Shown piece by piece: positions 44,831-53,722 of a stretch of DNA of 64,000 nt; positions within the stretch are counted from its first letter, which is position 1, and each line of letters opens with the position of its first letter. Location of the stretch: NCBI RefSeq assembly GCF_039542905.1, contig NZ_BAABIS010000001.1, forward strand, positions 372,001 to 436,000, given 5' to 3'. Source of the stretch: Kitasatospora terrestris. Lineage in GTDB: Bacteria > Actinomycetota > Actinomycetes > Streptomycetales > Streptomycetaceae. Made by a program: the position numbers and the translations under genes. The notes beneath the pieces are model-generated. The model worked only from the letters and a program-made list of their open reading frames with translations, was not told where the DNA came from and made no database searches.

Positions 44831-45532
44831 ATGAACCGAGAGCTCACCGGCCTGTCCTCGATGGCGACCAGGCAGCTCCTGGCCGAGCTGTCCGGGTACG
44901 TCGGGCGCGTGCACGGCGCCGCGGTGCGCTTCGAGTCGGCGGGCGGGGTCGAGGTCGCGCGGCGGGTGCGCGCGGGGGCCGGGGGCGACCTGCTGGTGCT
45001 CGCCGCCGACGCGATGGCGGGGCTGGAGGCGGCCGGGCTCCTGGTCGCCGGGACGCTGCGCCCGCTGTGGGTCTCGCAGGTGGTCGCGGCCGTGCCGGAC
45101 GGCTCGCCGCTGCCCGCGCTGGCGTCCGCGGCGGACCTGCGGGCCGCCCTGCTGGCGGCCCGGCGGATCGCGTACTCCACCGGGCCGAGCGGCACCGCCC
45201 TGGTCGCGCTGACCGCCCGGCTGGGGCTCGCGGACGAGCTGGCGCCGCGGCTGGTCCAGGCGCCGCCGGGGGTGCCGGCCGGGAGCCTGCTGGCCTCCGG
45301 CGACGCCGACCTCGCCTTCCAGCAGCAGAGCGAGCTGATGGACCTGCCCGGCGTGGCGGTCGTCGGTCCGCTGCCCGGCGACGCGGCGATCAGCACCGTC
45401 TTCGGCGGGGCCGTGCTCGCCGCGTCGGCGGAGCCGGCCCGCGCGGTCGCCGTCCTGGACCTGTTCGGGGCCGAGGAGACCTGGGCGACCGCCCGCGCCG
45501 GGGGCCTGCGGGCCGCCCGCGACCTGGACTGA
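44831..45532 (+). CDS. ModA-like periplasmic-binding-fold protein
   Basis: 233 residues. It has the type II binding fold of molybdate-binding proteins: VHGAAVRFESAGGVEVARRV, GGDLLVLAADAMAGLEAAG, ARRIAYSTGPSGTALV and LPGDAAISTVFGGAV. There is no signal peptide or lipobox, so it is probably cytoplasmic or a sensor rather than a transporter part. An AGGAGATG site sets the ATG at 44831. Its place beside iclR suggests a role in the aromatic pathway, but I cannot say which. Confidence 0.65.
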   Translation: MNRELTGLSSMATRQLLAELSGYVGRVHGAAVRFESAGGVEVARRVRAGAGGDLLVLAADAMAGLEAAGLLVAGTLRPLWVSQVVAAVPDGSPLPALASAADLRAALLAARRIAYSTGPSGTALVALTARLGLADELAPRLVQAPPGVPAGSLLASGDADLAFQQQSELMDLPGVAVVGPLPGDAAISTVFGGAVLAASAEPARAVAVLDLFGAEETWATARAGGLRAARDLD

Positions 45533-45603
45533 TTCCCTCGTCCGGCCGCCCGGCGGGTGTGCGGGCCGGGCGGCCGGTCCGTAGCGTGGGCGGCGGGGCG
45601 GCC

Positions 45604-45665
45604 TTGACAGCTCCGGCACCGGGAGTCACGATGACTGAATCAAACGTCGTCCTATAACGATGTTT
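45604..45665 (+). promoter_or_regulatory. Promoter and operator of the first amidase gene
   Basis: TTGACA at 45604-45609 and CACGAT at 45627-45632 are 17 bases apart, giving a good vegetative promoter. Downstream, AAACGTCGT (45642-45650) and ACGATGTTT (45657-45665) form a near-perfect inverted repeat with one mismatch around TATA, which could bind a repressor over the start of transcription. Confidence 0.5.
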
Positions 45666-45743
45666 TACAACCCGGAGCGGCCCCGCGCCGCCTTCCGCTC
45701 CCTCCGCGCGCTCCGCCGCGGGCGCGCCCTCGCAGAGGCGATC

Positions 45744-47201
45744 ATGGAACACGACTCCCCCGCCACCGAACCGTGGCAGCTGTCGGCCGTCGAGCTCGCG
45801 GCCGCGATCCGTCACCGCACGCTGTCCTCGGTGGACGTCGTGCGGTCCTGCCTGGACCGCATCGACGCCGTCAACCCCCGCATCAACGCCCTCGCCGACC
45901 TCCGCCCCGAGGAGGCCCTCGACCAGGCCCGCGCCGCCGACCGGCTCACCGCCTCCGGCGCCGAACTCGGCCCGCTGCACGGCATCCCGGTCTCCACGAA
46001 GATCAACACGGACCAGCGCGGGTACGCCTCCAGCCACGGCGTCGTCGCCCTCGCCGCCACCCCCGCCACCGAGGACGCCGCCTGCGTCACCGCGCTGCGC
46101 GAGGCGGGCGCGGTCCTGGTCGGCCGCAGCAACGCCCCCGCCTTCTCCTACCGCTGGTTCTCCACCAACGACCTGCACGGGCGCACCCTCAACCCCTGGG
46201 ACGCCGAACGCACCCCCGGCGGCTCCAGCGGCGGCGCCTCGGCGAGCCTGGCCGCCGGCATGACCCCGATCGCGCAGGGCAACGACATCGGCGGCTCGAT
46301 CCGCTACCCGGCCGCCTGCTGCGGCGTGGTCGGCATCCGCCCGACCGTGGGCCGGATCTCCAACTGGGCGGAGCCGGTGTTCGTCGACACCCCGGGCGGC
46401 CGCGAGCAGCTCGTCATGCCGCCGACCGTGCTCAACTGCGCCGTCGAGGGCCCGCTCGCCCGCACCGTCGCCGACGCGCGCCTGGCCCTGCGGGTGATGA
46501 CCACCCCGGACCTGCGCGACCCGGTCGGCGTCCCGGCCCTGCCGACCCGCCCGGCGCCGGAGGCCCTGCCCCGCGTCCTGGTGGTGCGCTCGATCGGCAC
46601 CGCGGCCAACCACCCCGCCGTCGAGAAGGCCCTCGACGAGGCCGTCGCCAAGCTGGCCGACGCCGGGTACCCGGTCGAGGAGCTGGACGGACTGCCGCTG
46701 CTCGCCGAGGCGGCGCGGCTGTGGTCGCTGCTCGTCTACGAGGACTTCCGCCCCACCATGCCGACCGTGGAGCTGCTCGGCGACGCGGACATCCGCACCT
46801 CGCTGGCGTACTCCTTCGCGGCGGCCGCCGGCCAGTGGGGCGAGGCGCCGACCCTGGCGCAGTACATCCACGGCTGGTCCCGCCGCGGCGCGCTGGTCAC
46901 CGAGCTCCAGCAGCTGCTGGGCCGCGACGCCCTGCTGCTCACCCCGGTCTCCGCGGAGCCCCCGTTCGAGCAGGACGCCGACCTGGCGGGCCCCGCGCGG
47001 GCGGCCGAGCTGGTCGCCGCGATGTGGCCGATGGCCGCCGTCCCGATCCTCGGGTTCCCCGCCGCGACCGTGCCCAGCGCCCTGGTCGACGGCCTGCCGA
47101 TGAGCGTCCAGCTGGTCGGCGGCCGCTTCGAGGAGGAGGCCGTCCTGGACGCCGCCCAGGCCGTCGAGGACCGCACCCCGCGCCTGGTCCCCGCGCTCTG
47201 A
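45744..47201 (+). CDS. Amidase, amidase-signature family
   Basis: 485 residues. The catalytic triad of the family is present: Lys86 (PVSTKIN), the cis-Ser in RTPGGSSGGASASLA (161/162) and the nucleophile Ser185 in NDIGGSIRYPA. It hydrolyses an amide to acid and ammonia. The ATG at 45744 has GAGG upstream; a longer start at 45660 would add a basic stretch unlike the family. It converges with the tetR gene and shares its terminator. Confidence 0.9.
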   Translation: MEHDSPATEPWQLSAVELAAAIRHRTLSSVDVVRSCLDRIDAVNPRINALADLRPEEALDQARAADRLTASGAELGPLHGIPVSTKINTDQRGYASSHGVVALAATPATEDAACVTALREAGAVLVGRSNAPAFSYRWFSTNDLHGRTLNPWDAERTPGGSSGGASASLAAGMTPIAQGNDIGGSIRYPAACCGVVGIRPTVGRISNWAEPVFVDTPGGREQLVMPPTVLNCAVEGPLARTVADARLALRVMTTPDLRDPVGVPALPTRPAPEALPRVLVVRSIGTAANHPAVEKALDEAVAKLADAGYPVEELDGLPLLAEAARLWSLLVYEDFRPTMPTVELLGDADIRTSLAYSFAAAAGQWGEAPTLAQYIHGWSRRGALVTELQQLLGRDALLLTPVSAEPPFEQDADLAGPARAAELVAAMWPMAAVPILGFPAATVPSALVDGLPMSVQLVGGRFEEEAVLDAAQAVEDRTPRLVPAL

Positions 47202-47207
47202 CCCGCC

Positions 47208-47249
47208 GCCGGGGGCAGGCACGCCGCTCCCCGGGTGCCTGCCCCCGGC
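47208..47249. terminator. Bidirectional hairpin terminator
   Basis: A perfect 15-bp stem: GCCGGGGGCAGGCAC (47208-47222) pairs with 47235-47249. It lies between the convergent amidase and tetR genes. Confidence 0.85.
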
Positions 47250-47257
47250 CGATCGGG

Positions 47258-47857
47258 TCAGCCGGCGGGCCGCAGTTCGCGCTCCAGGGCGGCCAGGGCG
47301 AAGGCGTGCGCGGACGCGCGCTCCCAGCGCGTCCGGCCGAACATCACGTCGCCGGAGAGCCCGTTGAGCATGGCCACGGCCCGGATGACGAACTCGGGCA
47401 GCTCCACGTCGGCGAACTCCCCCAGCGCCCGGCCCTCGACCACGATGGCCTCCAGGCGCTCCTCCCAGGCGTCGGACAGGGCCGTGAGGATCCGCCGGCC
47501 GTCCTCGTCGTGGTGCTGGGCCAGCACCTGCGTCCACAGTGCGTAGCGCTCGTCGCCCGGGTGGCGCGGCAGGTAGCAGCGGACGAACAGGGCGAGCTTC
47601 TCGGCGGGGGACGCGGCCTCGTCCGCCGCCTGCTGGAACCGGGCCCCGAGGTCCGCCTCGCTCCAGGCGAGGACTTCGAGCAGCAGCCGGTCCTTCCGGC
47701 CGAAGTGGTACAGGATGTGCCCGGTGCTCATGCCGGCCCGCGCGGCGATGTCCGACATCCGCACGGCTCCGGTGCCCTTCTCGGCGATGGCGCCGATGGC
47801 GGCCCGCATCGCCCGCTCCCGCGCCTCGTCCCCGCTGGGCTGGCGTTTCCTGTCCAT
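47258..47857 (-). CDS. TetR family regulator
   Basis: 199 residues. The N-terminal HTH is AAIGAIAEKGTGAVRMSDIA with ARAGMSTGHILYHFGRKDRL; the C-terminal domain is helical (TQVLAQHHDEDGRRIL) and follows the TetR_C pattern. It is divergent from the second amidase gene, with three CTAG palindromes between, so it probably represses that amidase and itself. Confidence 0.9.
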   Translation of the reverse strand: MDRKRQPSGDEARERAMRAAIGAIAEKGTGAVRMSDIAARAGMSTGHILYHFGRKDRLLLEVLAWSEADLGARFQQAADEAASPAEKLALFVRCYLPRHPGDERYALWTQVLAQHHDEDGRRILTALSDAWEERLEAIVVEGRALGEFADVELPEFVIRAVAMLNGLSGDVMFGRTRWERASAHAFALAALERELRPAG

Positions 47858-47878
47858 GGCTGCACCCTCGTCTCCGGG

Positions 47879-47911
47879 GATCTAGATCTGTAGTCTAGAC
47901 TGAAAATCTAG
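47879..47911. promoter_or_regulatory. Three CTAG-centred palindromes, 13 bp apart
   Basis: GATCTAGATC (47879-47888) and AGTCTAGACT (47892-47901) are perfect palindromes, and a third CTAG at 47908-47911 keeps the 13-bp spacing. CTAG is very rare in GC-rich DNA. The region lies between tetR and the second amidase gene and is the probable TetR operator. Confidence 0.65.
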
Positions 47912-47938
47912 TCAGCGTGACCCTCAGGAGAAACCCGC

Positions 47939-49666
47939 ATGACGCCCGCATTCGACGTTGTGGAGACCTGTATCGCCGACCTGCGCGCGGCTCTCGAGAA
48001 GGGCGAGACCACCTCGGTCGGGCTGCTCGAGGCCTACCTCGCGCGGATCGACGCCTACGACCGGCCCGGCACCGCCACCGCGCTCAACGCGATGGTCGTG
48101 ATGAACCCCGAGGCCCGCGCCGAGGCGGAGGCCTCCGACGCGCGCCGCGCCCGCGGCGAGACGCTCGGCCCGCTCGACGGCATCCCGTACACCGCGAAGG
48201 ACAGCTACCTGGCGAAGGGGCTGACGGCCGCGTCCGGCTCGCCCGCGTTCGAGCACCTGGTCGCGCAGCGCGACGCCTTCGCGATCGAGCGGCTGCGCGC
48301 GGGCGGGGCCGTCCTCATCGGCCTGACCAACATGCCGCCGATGGCCAACGGCGGCATGCAGCGCGGCGTCTACGGGCGGGCGGAGAGCCCGTACAGCGCC
48401 GAGTGGCTGACCAGCGCCTACGGCTCCGGCTCCTCCAACGGCTCCGGCACCGCGACCGCGGCCTCGTTCGGCGCGTTCGGCCTCGGCGAGGAGACCTGGT
48501 CCTCGGGTCGGGCGCCCGCGTCGAACAACGCGCTGTGCGCCTACACGCCCAGCCGCGGCGTGATCTCGGTGCGCGGCAACTGGCCGCTGGTGCCGACCAT
48601 GGACGTCGTGGTGCCGCACACCCGCACCATGGCCGACCTGCTCGAACTGCTCGACGTGGTCGTGGCGGAGGACCCGCAGACCCGCGGCGACCTGTGGCGC
48701 GCGCAGCCCTGGATAGCGCTCCCGGCGGTGTCGCAGGTGCGCCCCGCCTCCTACCCGGCGCTCGCCCCCGCGGACCCGCGTGCCGCGCGGGCCGCGCTCG
48801 CCGGCAAGCGGGTGGGCGTCCCCCGGATGTACATCAACGCCGACCCCGAGGCCGGCACCAACCCCGAGGGCGGCATCGGCGGCCAGACCGGGCAGCGGAT
48901 CGACACCCGGCCCTCGGTGATCGCCCTGTGGGAGGCGGCCCGCCGCGACCTGGAGGCGGCCGGCGCCGAGGTGGTCGAGGTCGGCTTCCCCGTCGTGTCG
49001 AACTACGAGGCCGACCGCCCCGGAGCCCCGTCGCTGTTCACCCGCGGCCTGGTCGGCCGGGACTTCCTCACCGTCGAGATCGAGGACCTCTCGGCCTGGG
49101 CCTGGGACGACTTCCTGCGCGCCAACGGCGACCCGGCGCTCGCCACCCTCGCCGAGGTCGACGGCGAGCGCATCTTCCCCAAGCACGAGGGCGAACTCCC
49201 GGACCGCTACGCCGGCTTCGACGACACGATCGGCGAGTACCCGCGCTTCGTGCGGGAGCGCCCGTACGCCTCCTTCACCGACATGCCGCACCTCGAGGCG
49301 GGGCTGCGCGGGCTGGAGGAGACCCGCCGGGTCGACCTGGAGCAGTGGATGGACGAACTGAGCCTGGACGCGGTGGTCTTCCCCGCCGTCGCCGACGTGG
49401 GGCCCGCGGACATGGACGTCTCCGAGGCGTCCGCCGACCTCGGCTGGCGCAACGGCGTCTGGGTCGCCAACGGCAACCTGGTGCCCCGCCACCTCGGCAT
49501 CCCGACGGTGACCGTGCCCATGGGCACCATGGCCGACACCGGCATGCCGGTCGGCCTGACCTTCGCGGGCCGCGCCTACGAGGACAACCTCCTGCTGACC
49601 CTCGCCGCGGCCTTCGAGGCGACGGGCAGCCGCCGGACGGAGCCGCCGCGCACGCCGCGGCTGTAG
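47939..49666 (+). CDS. Amidase, amidase-signature family (atypical active-site loop)
   Basis: 575 residues, longer than the usual 480-510. Lys87 (IPYTAKDSY) and the Gly-Ser loop YGSGSSNGSGTATAAS are present. The nucleophile region reads GEETWSSGRAPAS rather than the usual GTDTGGSIRxPAS, with Ser189 in the catalytic place but Trp/Ser where Gly-Gly is normal. It is of the aryl-amidase/allophanate-like branch with a long insert (about 270-330). An AGGAG precedes the ATG at 47939. Control by the divergent TetR is likely. Confidence 0.88.
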   Translation: MTPAFDVVETCIADLRAALEKGETTSVGLLEAYLARIDAYDRPGTATALNAMVVMNPEARAEAEASDARRARGETLGPLDGIPYTAKDSYLAKGLTAASGSPAFEHLVAQRDAFAIERLRAGGAVLIGLTNMPPMANGGMQRGVYGRAESPYSAEWLTSAYGSGSSNGSGTATAASFGAFGLGEETWSSGRAPASNNALCAYTPSRGVISVRGNWPLVPTMDVVVPHTRTMADLLELLDVVVAEDPQTRGDLWRAQPWIALPAVSQVRPASYPALAPADPRAARAALAGKRVGVPRMYINADPEAGTNPEGGIGGQTGQRIDTRPSVIALWEAARRDLEAAGAEVVEVGFPVVSNYEADRPGAPSLFTRGLVGRDFLTVEIEDLSAWAWDDFLRANGDPALATLAEVDGERIFPKHEGELPDRYAGFDDTIGEYPRFVRERPYASFTDMPHLEAGLRGLEETRRVDLEQWMDELSLDAVVFPAVADVGPADMDVSEASADLGWRNGVWVANGNLVPRHLGIPTVTVPMGTMADTGMPVGLTFAGRAYEDNLLLTLAAAFEATGSRRTEPPRTPRL

Positions 49667-49676
49667 GTGGCGCAGA

Positions 49677-49708
49677 GGGCTCCCGGACGGTCGCGGTCCC
49701 GGGAGCCC
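49677..49708. terminator. Hairpin terminator between convergent genes
   Basis: GGGCTCCCGG (49677-49686) pairs with CCGGGAGCCC (49699-49708), a 10-bp stem between the amidase gene and the MaoC gene. Confidence 0.7.
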
Positions 49709-49714
49709 GCCGGC

Positions 49715-50173
49715 TCAGCTGTAGTGGCGGTAGACGGCCTCGGCGACGCAGGCCGGCTTCGCGCTGCCCTCGACCTCGACGGTGAAGGTCAGCGGCATCT
49801 GCACGCCGTTGCCCTTGACCTCCGCCACCTCGCCGACGGCGCCGTGCAGCCGGATCCTCGCGCCGACCGGCACGGGGCTCGGGAAACGGACCTTCTCCAG
49901 GCCGTAGTTGACGCTCATCGCGATGCCGTCGATCTCCAGCAGCTCGCCGAAGAGCGGGATGATCAGCGACAGGGTGAGGTAGCCGTGCGCGATCGGGCCG
50001 CCGAACGGGCCCTCCTTGGCCTTCTCCGGGTCGGTGTGGATCCACTGGTGGTCGTCGGTGGCGTCGGCGAAGGTGTTCACCCGGTCCTGGGTGATCTCGC
50101 GCCACTCGGTGCGGCCGAGGTCGGTGCCGGTCAGGGCCTTGAGTCCGTCGATGCCGCGGGCGGTGGTGGTCAT
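49715..50173 (-). CDS. MaoC-like enoyl-CoA hydratase
   Basis: 152 residues. The hot-dog fold hydratase motif is seen in TEWREITQDRVNTFADATDD, HTDPEKAKEGPFGGPIAHG (with the Asp-His catalytic pair) and PVPVGARIRLHG. It hydrates an enoyl-CoA. It is the last gene of a minus-strand cluster with the acyl-CoA ligase, amidohydrolase and SDR, so it probably acts in a CoA-ester degradation route. Confidence 0.87.
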   Translation of the reverse strand: MTTTARGIDGLKALTGTDLGRTEWREITQDRVNTFADATDDHQWIHTDPEKAKEGPFGGPIAHGYLTLSLIIPLFGELLEIDGIAMSVNYGLEKVRFPSPVPVGARIRLHGAVGEVAEVKGNGVQMPLTFTVEVEGSAKPACVAEAVYRHYS

Positions 50174-50212
50174 GGGTGGTTCCTGTTCACTGGTAGGGGA
50201 TCTGACGGTCAA

Positions 50213-51733
50213 TCAGGACGCGTGCAGGTCGCGGACGGCGGGCTTGACGATCTTCCCGGAGGCCGTCCGCGGCAGGGTGTCCGCGAGCACCACGGACTTG
50301 GGGATCTTGTACTTGGCGAGCCGCCCCCGCAGGTGGTCGAGGATGTCCTGCTCGCCGGCGTCGGCGCCGGGCCGCAGGACGACGACGGCCCGGCCGACCT
50401 CGCCCCACCGCGGGTCGGGCACCCCGATGACGGCGCACTCCGCGACGGCGGGGTGGGCGAGGATCGCGTCCTCGACCTCGGCCGGGTAGACGTTCTCGCC
50501 GCCGGAGACGTACATGTCCTTCACCCGGTCGACGATGTACGCGTAGCCGTCCGCGTCGGTGCGGGCGATGTCGCCGGTGCGCAGCCAGTCGCCGTCGGCG
50601 AAGGCGGCGGCGGTGTCCTCGGGCCGTCCCCAGTACCCGGTCATCACGTGGGGGCCCTGGACCAGGACCTCGCCGCGCTCGCCCGGTGCGGCGTCGCGAC
50701 CGTCGGCCCGCACGACGCGGGTGTCGGTGAAGAAGTGCGGCACCCCGGTGGAGCCGGCCTTGGCGGCGGCCTGCTCCTTGTCGAGGTAGAGCACGCCGGG
50801 GGACGCCTCGGTCATGCCGTAGCCCTGGCTGAAGGCCAGGCCGCGTTCGAGGTAGGCGGCGATGGTGCGGGCGGGCACCGGGGCGCCGCCGCAGTTGAGG
50901 GAGCGCAGGCTGGAGAGGTCGGTGGTGGCCCACCGCGGCAGGGCGGCCATCGCGTCGTACATGGTCGGGACGCCGAACATGTAGGTGACGCCGAGCCGTT
51001 CGACGGTCTCCAGCACCCGCTGGGCGTCGAAGGCGCCGTGCAGCACCACCCGGCCGCCCTTGAGCAGGGTGGGCAGGCAGGTCATGTTGAGGCCGCCGGT
51101 GTGGAACAGCGGGGCGACGACCAGGGTCACCTCGTCGCCGGCCAGGTCGGTGTCGACGAGGACGTTGACGCTGTTCCAGGTGATGTTGGCGTGGGAGAGC
51201 ACCGCGCCCTTGGGGCGGCCGGTGGTCCCCGAGGTGTACATGATCATGCACGGGTCGTCCGGGGCGACGGCGACGTCCAACGGCTCCTCGCAGGCGCCGG
51301 CGAGCAGCTCCTCGTACCCGAGGACGCCCTCGGCGGGGCCCGCGAGCGCGATCCGCAGCCGCACGCCCGCCCGGTCGGCCGCGGCCCGGGCGGCCCCGGC
51401 CTGCTCCGGCGCGTGCACCAGCACGGTGCTGCCCGAGTCGGCGAGGTTGTACGCCAGTTCCGGTGCGGCGAGCCGGGTGTTGAGCGGCACGAAGACCGCC
51501 CCGAGCGCCACGGCGGCGAACAGCGCCTCCAGGAAGGCCGGGTGGTTGGGGCCCAGGTAGGCGACCCGGTCGCCCTGCGCCACGCCCAGCGCGCGCAGGC
51601 CGTGGGCCAGGCGCAGCACGCGGCGGTGCAGTTCGCGGTAGGTCCGGGAGCCCTCCTCGTGGACGACGGCGACCCGGTCGGGGGTCTTGCGGGCCCGGCG
51701 GGCCGGCCACGAGCCGATGCCTTGGTTCAGCAC
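50213..51733 (-). CDS. Acyl-CoA synthetase (AMP-forming)
   Basis: 506 residues of the ANL superfamily. The AMP-binding P-loop is MIMYTSGTTGRPKGAV (about residue 165), with YGMTEASPG as the A5-type motif, and the C-terminal GDIARTDADGYAYIVDRVKD and LPRTASGKIVKP give A7-A8 and the catalytic Lys (A10). It activates a carboxylic acid with CoA, possibly an acid released by the amidases. It starts 10 bases from the amidohydrolase gene. Confidence 0.9.
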   Translation of the reverse strand: MLNQGIGSWPARRARKTPDRVAVVHEEGSRTYRELHRRVLRLAHGLRALGVAQGDRVAYLGPNHPAFLEALFAAVALGAVFVPLNTRLAAPELAYNLADSGSTVLVHAPEQAGAARAAADRAGVRLRIALAGPAEGVLGYEELLAGACEEPLDVAVAPDDPCMIMYTSGTTGRPKGAVLSHANITWNSVNVLVDTDLAGDEVTLVVAPLFHTGGLNMTCLPTLLKGGRVVLHGAFDAQRVLETVERLGVTYMFGVPTMYDAMAALPRWATTDLSSLRSLNCGGAPVPARTIAAYLERGLAFSQGYGMTEASPGVLYLDKEQAAAKAGSTGVPHFFTDTRVVRADGRDAAPGERGEVLVQGPHVMTGYWGRPEDTAAAFADGDWLRTGDIARTDADGYAYIVDRVKDMYVSGGENVYPAEVEDAILAHPAVAECAVIGVPDPRWGEVGRAVVVLRPGADAGEQDILDHLRGRLAKYKIPKSVVLADTLPRTASGKIVKPAVRDLHAS

Positions 51734-51743
51734 GGGGACTCCT

Positions 51744-52655
51744 TCAGTCCGTGAGCAGCCCGAGCAGCCGGGCGGCGTTCTCCTTGAGGATCTTCGGCCG
51801 CACCTCGGGCTTGATGTCGAGCTGCGCGAAGTCGGCCAGCCACCGGTCGGGGGTGATGACGGGGTAGTCGGAGCCGAAGAGCACCTTGTCCTTGAGCAGG
51901 GTGTTGGCGTAGCGCACCAGCTGCGGCGGGAAGTACTTCGGCGACCAGCCGGAGAGGTCGATGTACACCTGCGGCTTGTGGGTGGCGACCGCGAGCGCCT
52001 CGTCCTGCCAGGGGAAGGACGGGTGGGCCAGGATGATCCGCAGCTCCGGGAAGTCCACGGCGACGTCGTCGACCAGCATCGGGTTCGAGTACTTCAGCCG
52101 GATGCCGCCGCCGCCCGGCACGCCGGCGCCGATGCCGGTCTGCCCGGTGTGGAACAGGGCGGGCACGCCGAGTTCCTCGATGGCCTCGTACAGCGGGTAG
52201 GCCAGCGGGTCGTTCGGGGCGAAGGCCTGGATGCTGGGGTGGAACTTGAAGCCGCGGACGCCGTGCTCCTCGACCAGGCGCCGGGCCTCGCGGACGCCGG
52301 CGCGGCCCTTGTGCGGGTCGATGCCGGCGAAGGGGATCAGCACGTCGGGGTGGGCGGCGCAGCTCTCGGCGATCTCCTCGTTGGCGATCCGCGGGTGGCC
52401 GGTGGCGTGTTCGGCGTCGACGGTGAAGACGACGGCGGCCATCCGCCGCTCGCGGTAGTGCTCGGCCATCTCGTCGATGGTGGGCTGCCGGTGGCCGTGG
52501 GCCTTGAAGTAGGCCTCGGAGGCGCCGAACAGCTCGGGGCTGAGCGCGCCGTGGCCGTCCTTGGAGACCTCGGCGTGGGTGTGCATGTCGATGGCGGTGA
52601 GCCGGTCGACGTCCAGGGCGGGGGCCGGTGCGGGCGCGGGGGTGGGGTCGGGCAC
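51744..52655 (-). CDS. Amidohydrolase family 2 protein
   Basis: 303 residues. The metal motif IDMHTHAEV (HxH near 24-26), FHTGQTG, HPSFPWQDEAL and the catalytic Asp in GSDYPVI match the amidohydrolase_2 group that includes decarboxylases and hydrolases. It is distinct from the two lig amidohydrolases. The role is probably decarboxylation or hydrolysis of an aromatic or ring-opened acid, an inference from neighbours only. Confidence 0.85.
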   Translation of the reverse strand: MPDPTPAPAPAPALDVDRLTAIDMHTHAEVSKDGHGALSPELFGASEAYFKAHGHRQPTIDEMAEHYRERRMAAVVFTVDAEHATGHPRIANEEIAESCAAHPDVLIPFAGIDPHKGRAGVREARRLVEEHGVRGFKFHPSIQAFAPNDPLAYPLYEAIEELGVPALFHTGQTGIGAGVPGGGGIRLKYSNPMLVDDVAVDFPELRIILAHPSFPWQDEALAVATHKPQVYIDLSGWSPKYFPPQLVRYANTLLKDKVLFGSDYPVITPDRWLADFAQLDIKPEVRPKILKENAARLLGLLTD

Positions 52656-52656
52656 G

Positions 52657-53568
52657 TCAGGCCTCCGGGGCCTTGGGGGCGGGGATGCCGTAGCTCTCGG
52701 GCTCGGCGCCGACGCCGTCCTGCCACTGGGCGGCGATGGTCTCGGCGCTCCAGCCGCCGTCGGCGAGGGCGACGGCCTTCTCCTGGGGGTGGGCCCACAG
52801 CGCGAGGCGGTCGCCGCCGATGCCGATGGCCTGGCCGGTGACGTCCTTGGCGGCGTCGGAGGCGAGGAAGGTGATCAGGGCGGCGACGTCCTCGACGGTG
52901 CCGAGGCCCTCCTGCTTGCGCAGCCAGTCGGGCAGCGGGCTGCCGGTGCGCTCGGCCTCCTCGATGACCGGGGCGAAGGCCGGGATGGTGCGGGTCATCT
53001 CGGTGGCGGCGACCGGGACGACGGCGTTGACGGTGATGCCGGCGCGGGAGAGCTCCATGGCCCAGGTGCGGGCCATCGCGACGACGCCGGCCTTGGCGGC
53101 GGCGTAGTTGGTCTGGCCGAAGTTGCCGCGCTGGCCGGCCGGGGAGGAGATCAGGACGAGGCGTCCGCCGGTGCCCTGCTCGCGCATCCGGACGGCGGCG
53201 GCGCGGGCGCAGGTGAAGGTGCCGCGCAGGTGGACGCGGACGACGTCGTCGAAGTCCTCGTCGGTCATCTTCCACAGCACCCGGTCGCGCAGGATGCCGG
53301 CGTTGGTGACCAGGACGTCGAGGCTGCCGAACTCGGTCACGGCGGTGTCGACCAGCAGCTGGGCGGCGGCGCTGTCGCCGACCGCGGCGACGGCGCCGGT
53401 GGCGCGGCCGCCGGCGGCGGTGATGGTGGCGACGGCGGCGTCGACGGCGGCGCGGTCGACGTCGTTGACGACGACGGCGGCGCCGGCCGCGGCGAGGGCC
53501 CGGGCGTACGCGAGTCCGAGTCCGCGGCCGCTGCCGGTGACGACGGCGACCTTGCCCTGGAGATCCAT
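52657..53568 (-). CDS. SDR family oxidoreductase
   Basis: 303 residues. The Rossmann start KVAVVTGSGRGLGLAYARAL, NAG, the catalytic Ser of LISSPAGQRG and the YxxxK of NYAAAKAG are all present. The long C-terminal tail and the N-terminal features resemble the dehydrogenase domain of multifunctional enzyme 2 (3-hydroxyacyl-CoA dehydrogenase). It starts 1 base after the neighbouring stop in the same strand and follows a GAGGTG site, so it heads the cluster. Confidence 0.88.
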   Translation of the reverse strand: MDLQGKVAVVTGSGRGLGLAYARALAAAGAAVVVNDVDRAAVDAAVATITAAGGRATGAVAAVGDSAAAQLLVDTAVTEFGSLDVLVTNAGILRDRVLWKMTDEDFDDVVRVHLRGTFTCARAAAVRMREQGTGGRLVLISSPAGQRGNFGQTNYAAAKAGVVAMARTWAMELSRAGITVNAVVPVAATEMTRTIPAFAPVIEEAERTGSPLPDWLRKQEGLGTVEDVAALITFLASDAAKDVTGQAIGIGGDRLALWAHPQEKAVALADGGWSAETIAAQWQDGVGAEPESYGIPAPKAPEA

Positions 53569-53616
53569 GAGGGTGCACCTCTCGTAGGGGTGGTGGGGAG
53601 GGGGAAGGTCAGGATC

Positions 53617-53666
53617 GACAGGAATCCTGATGAACGGCAGTGTGGTCAATCATCAGGATTCCTGTC
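53617..53666. promoter_or_regulatory. Twin palindromic MarR operators
   Basis: GACAGGAATCCTGATGA (53617-53633) is repeated in reverse at 53650-53666, each arm holding the palindrome CAGGA(A/T)TCCTG. A -10 box TAGGCT of marR is at 53674-53679. The two sites lie between the divergent SDR and marR genes and probably control both. Confidence 0.75.
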
Positions 53667-53722
53667 AATGCCCTAGGCTTGGCCCCGCCGCCGCACCGGC
53701 GGCGGACGGCGAAGGGAACGAG

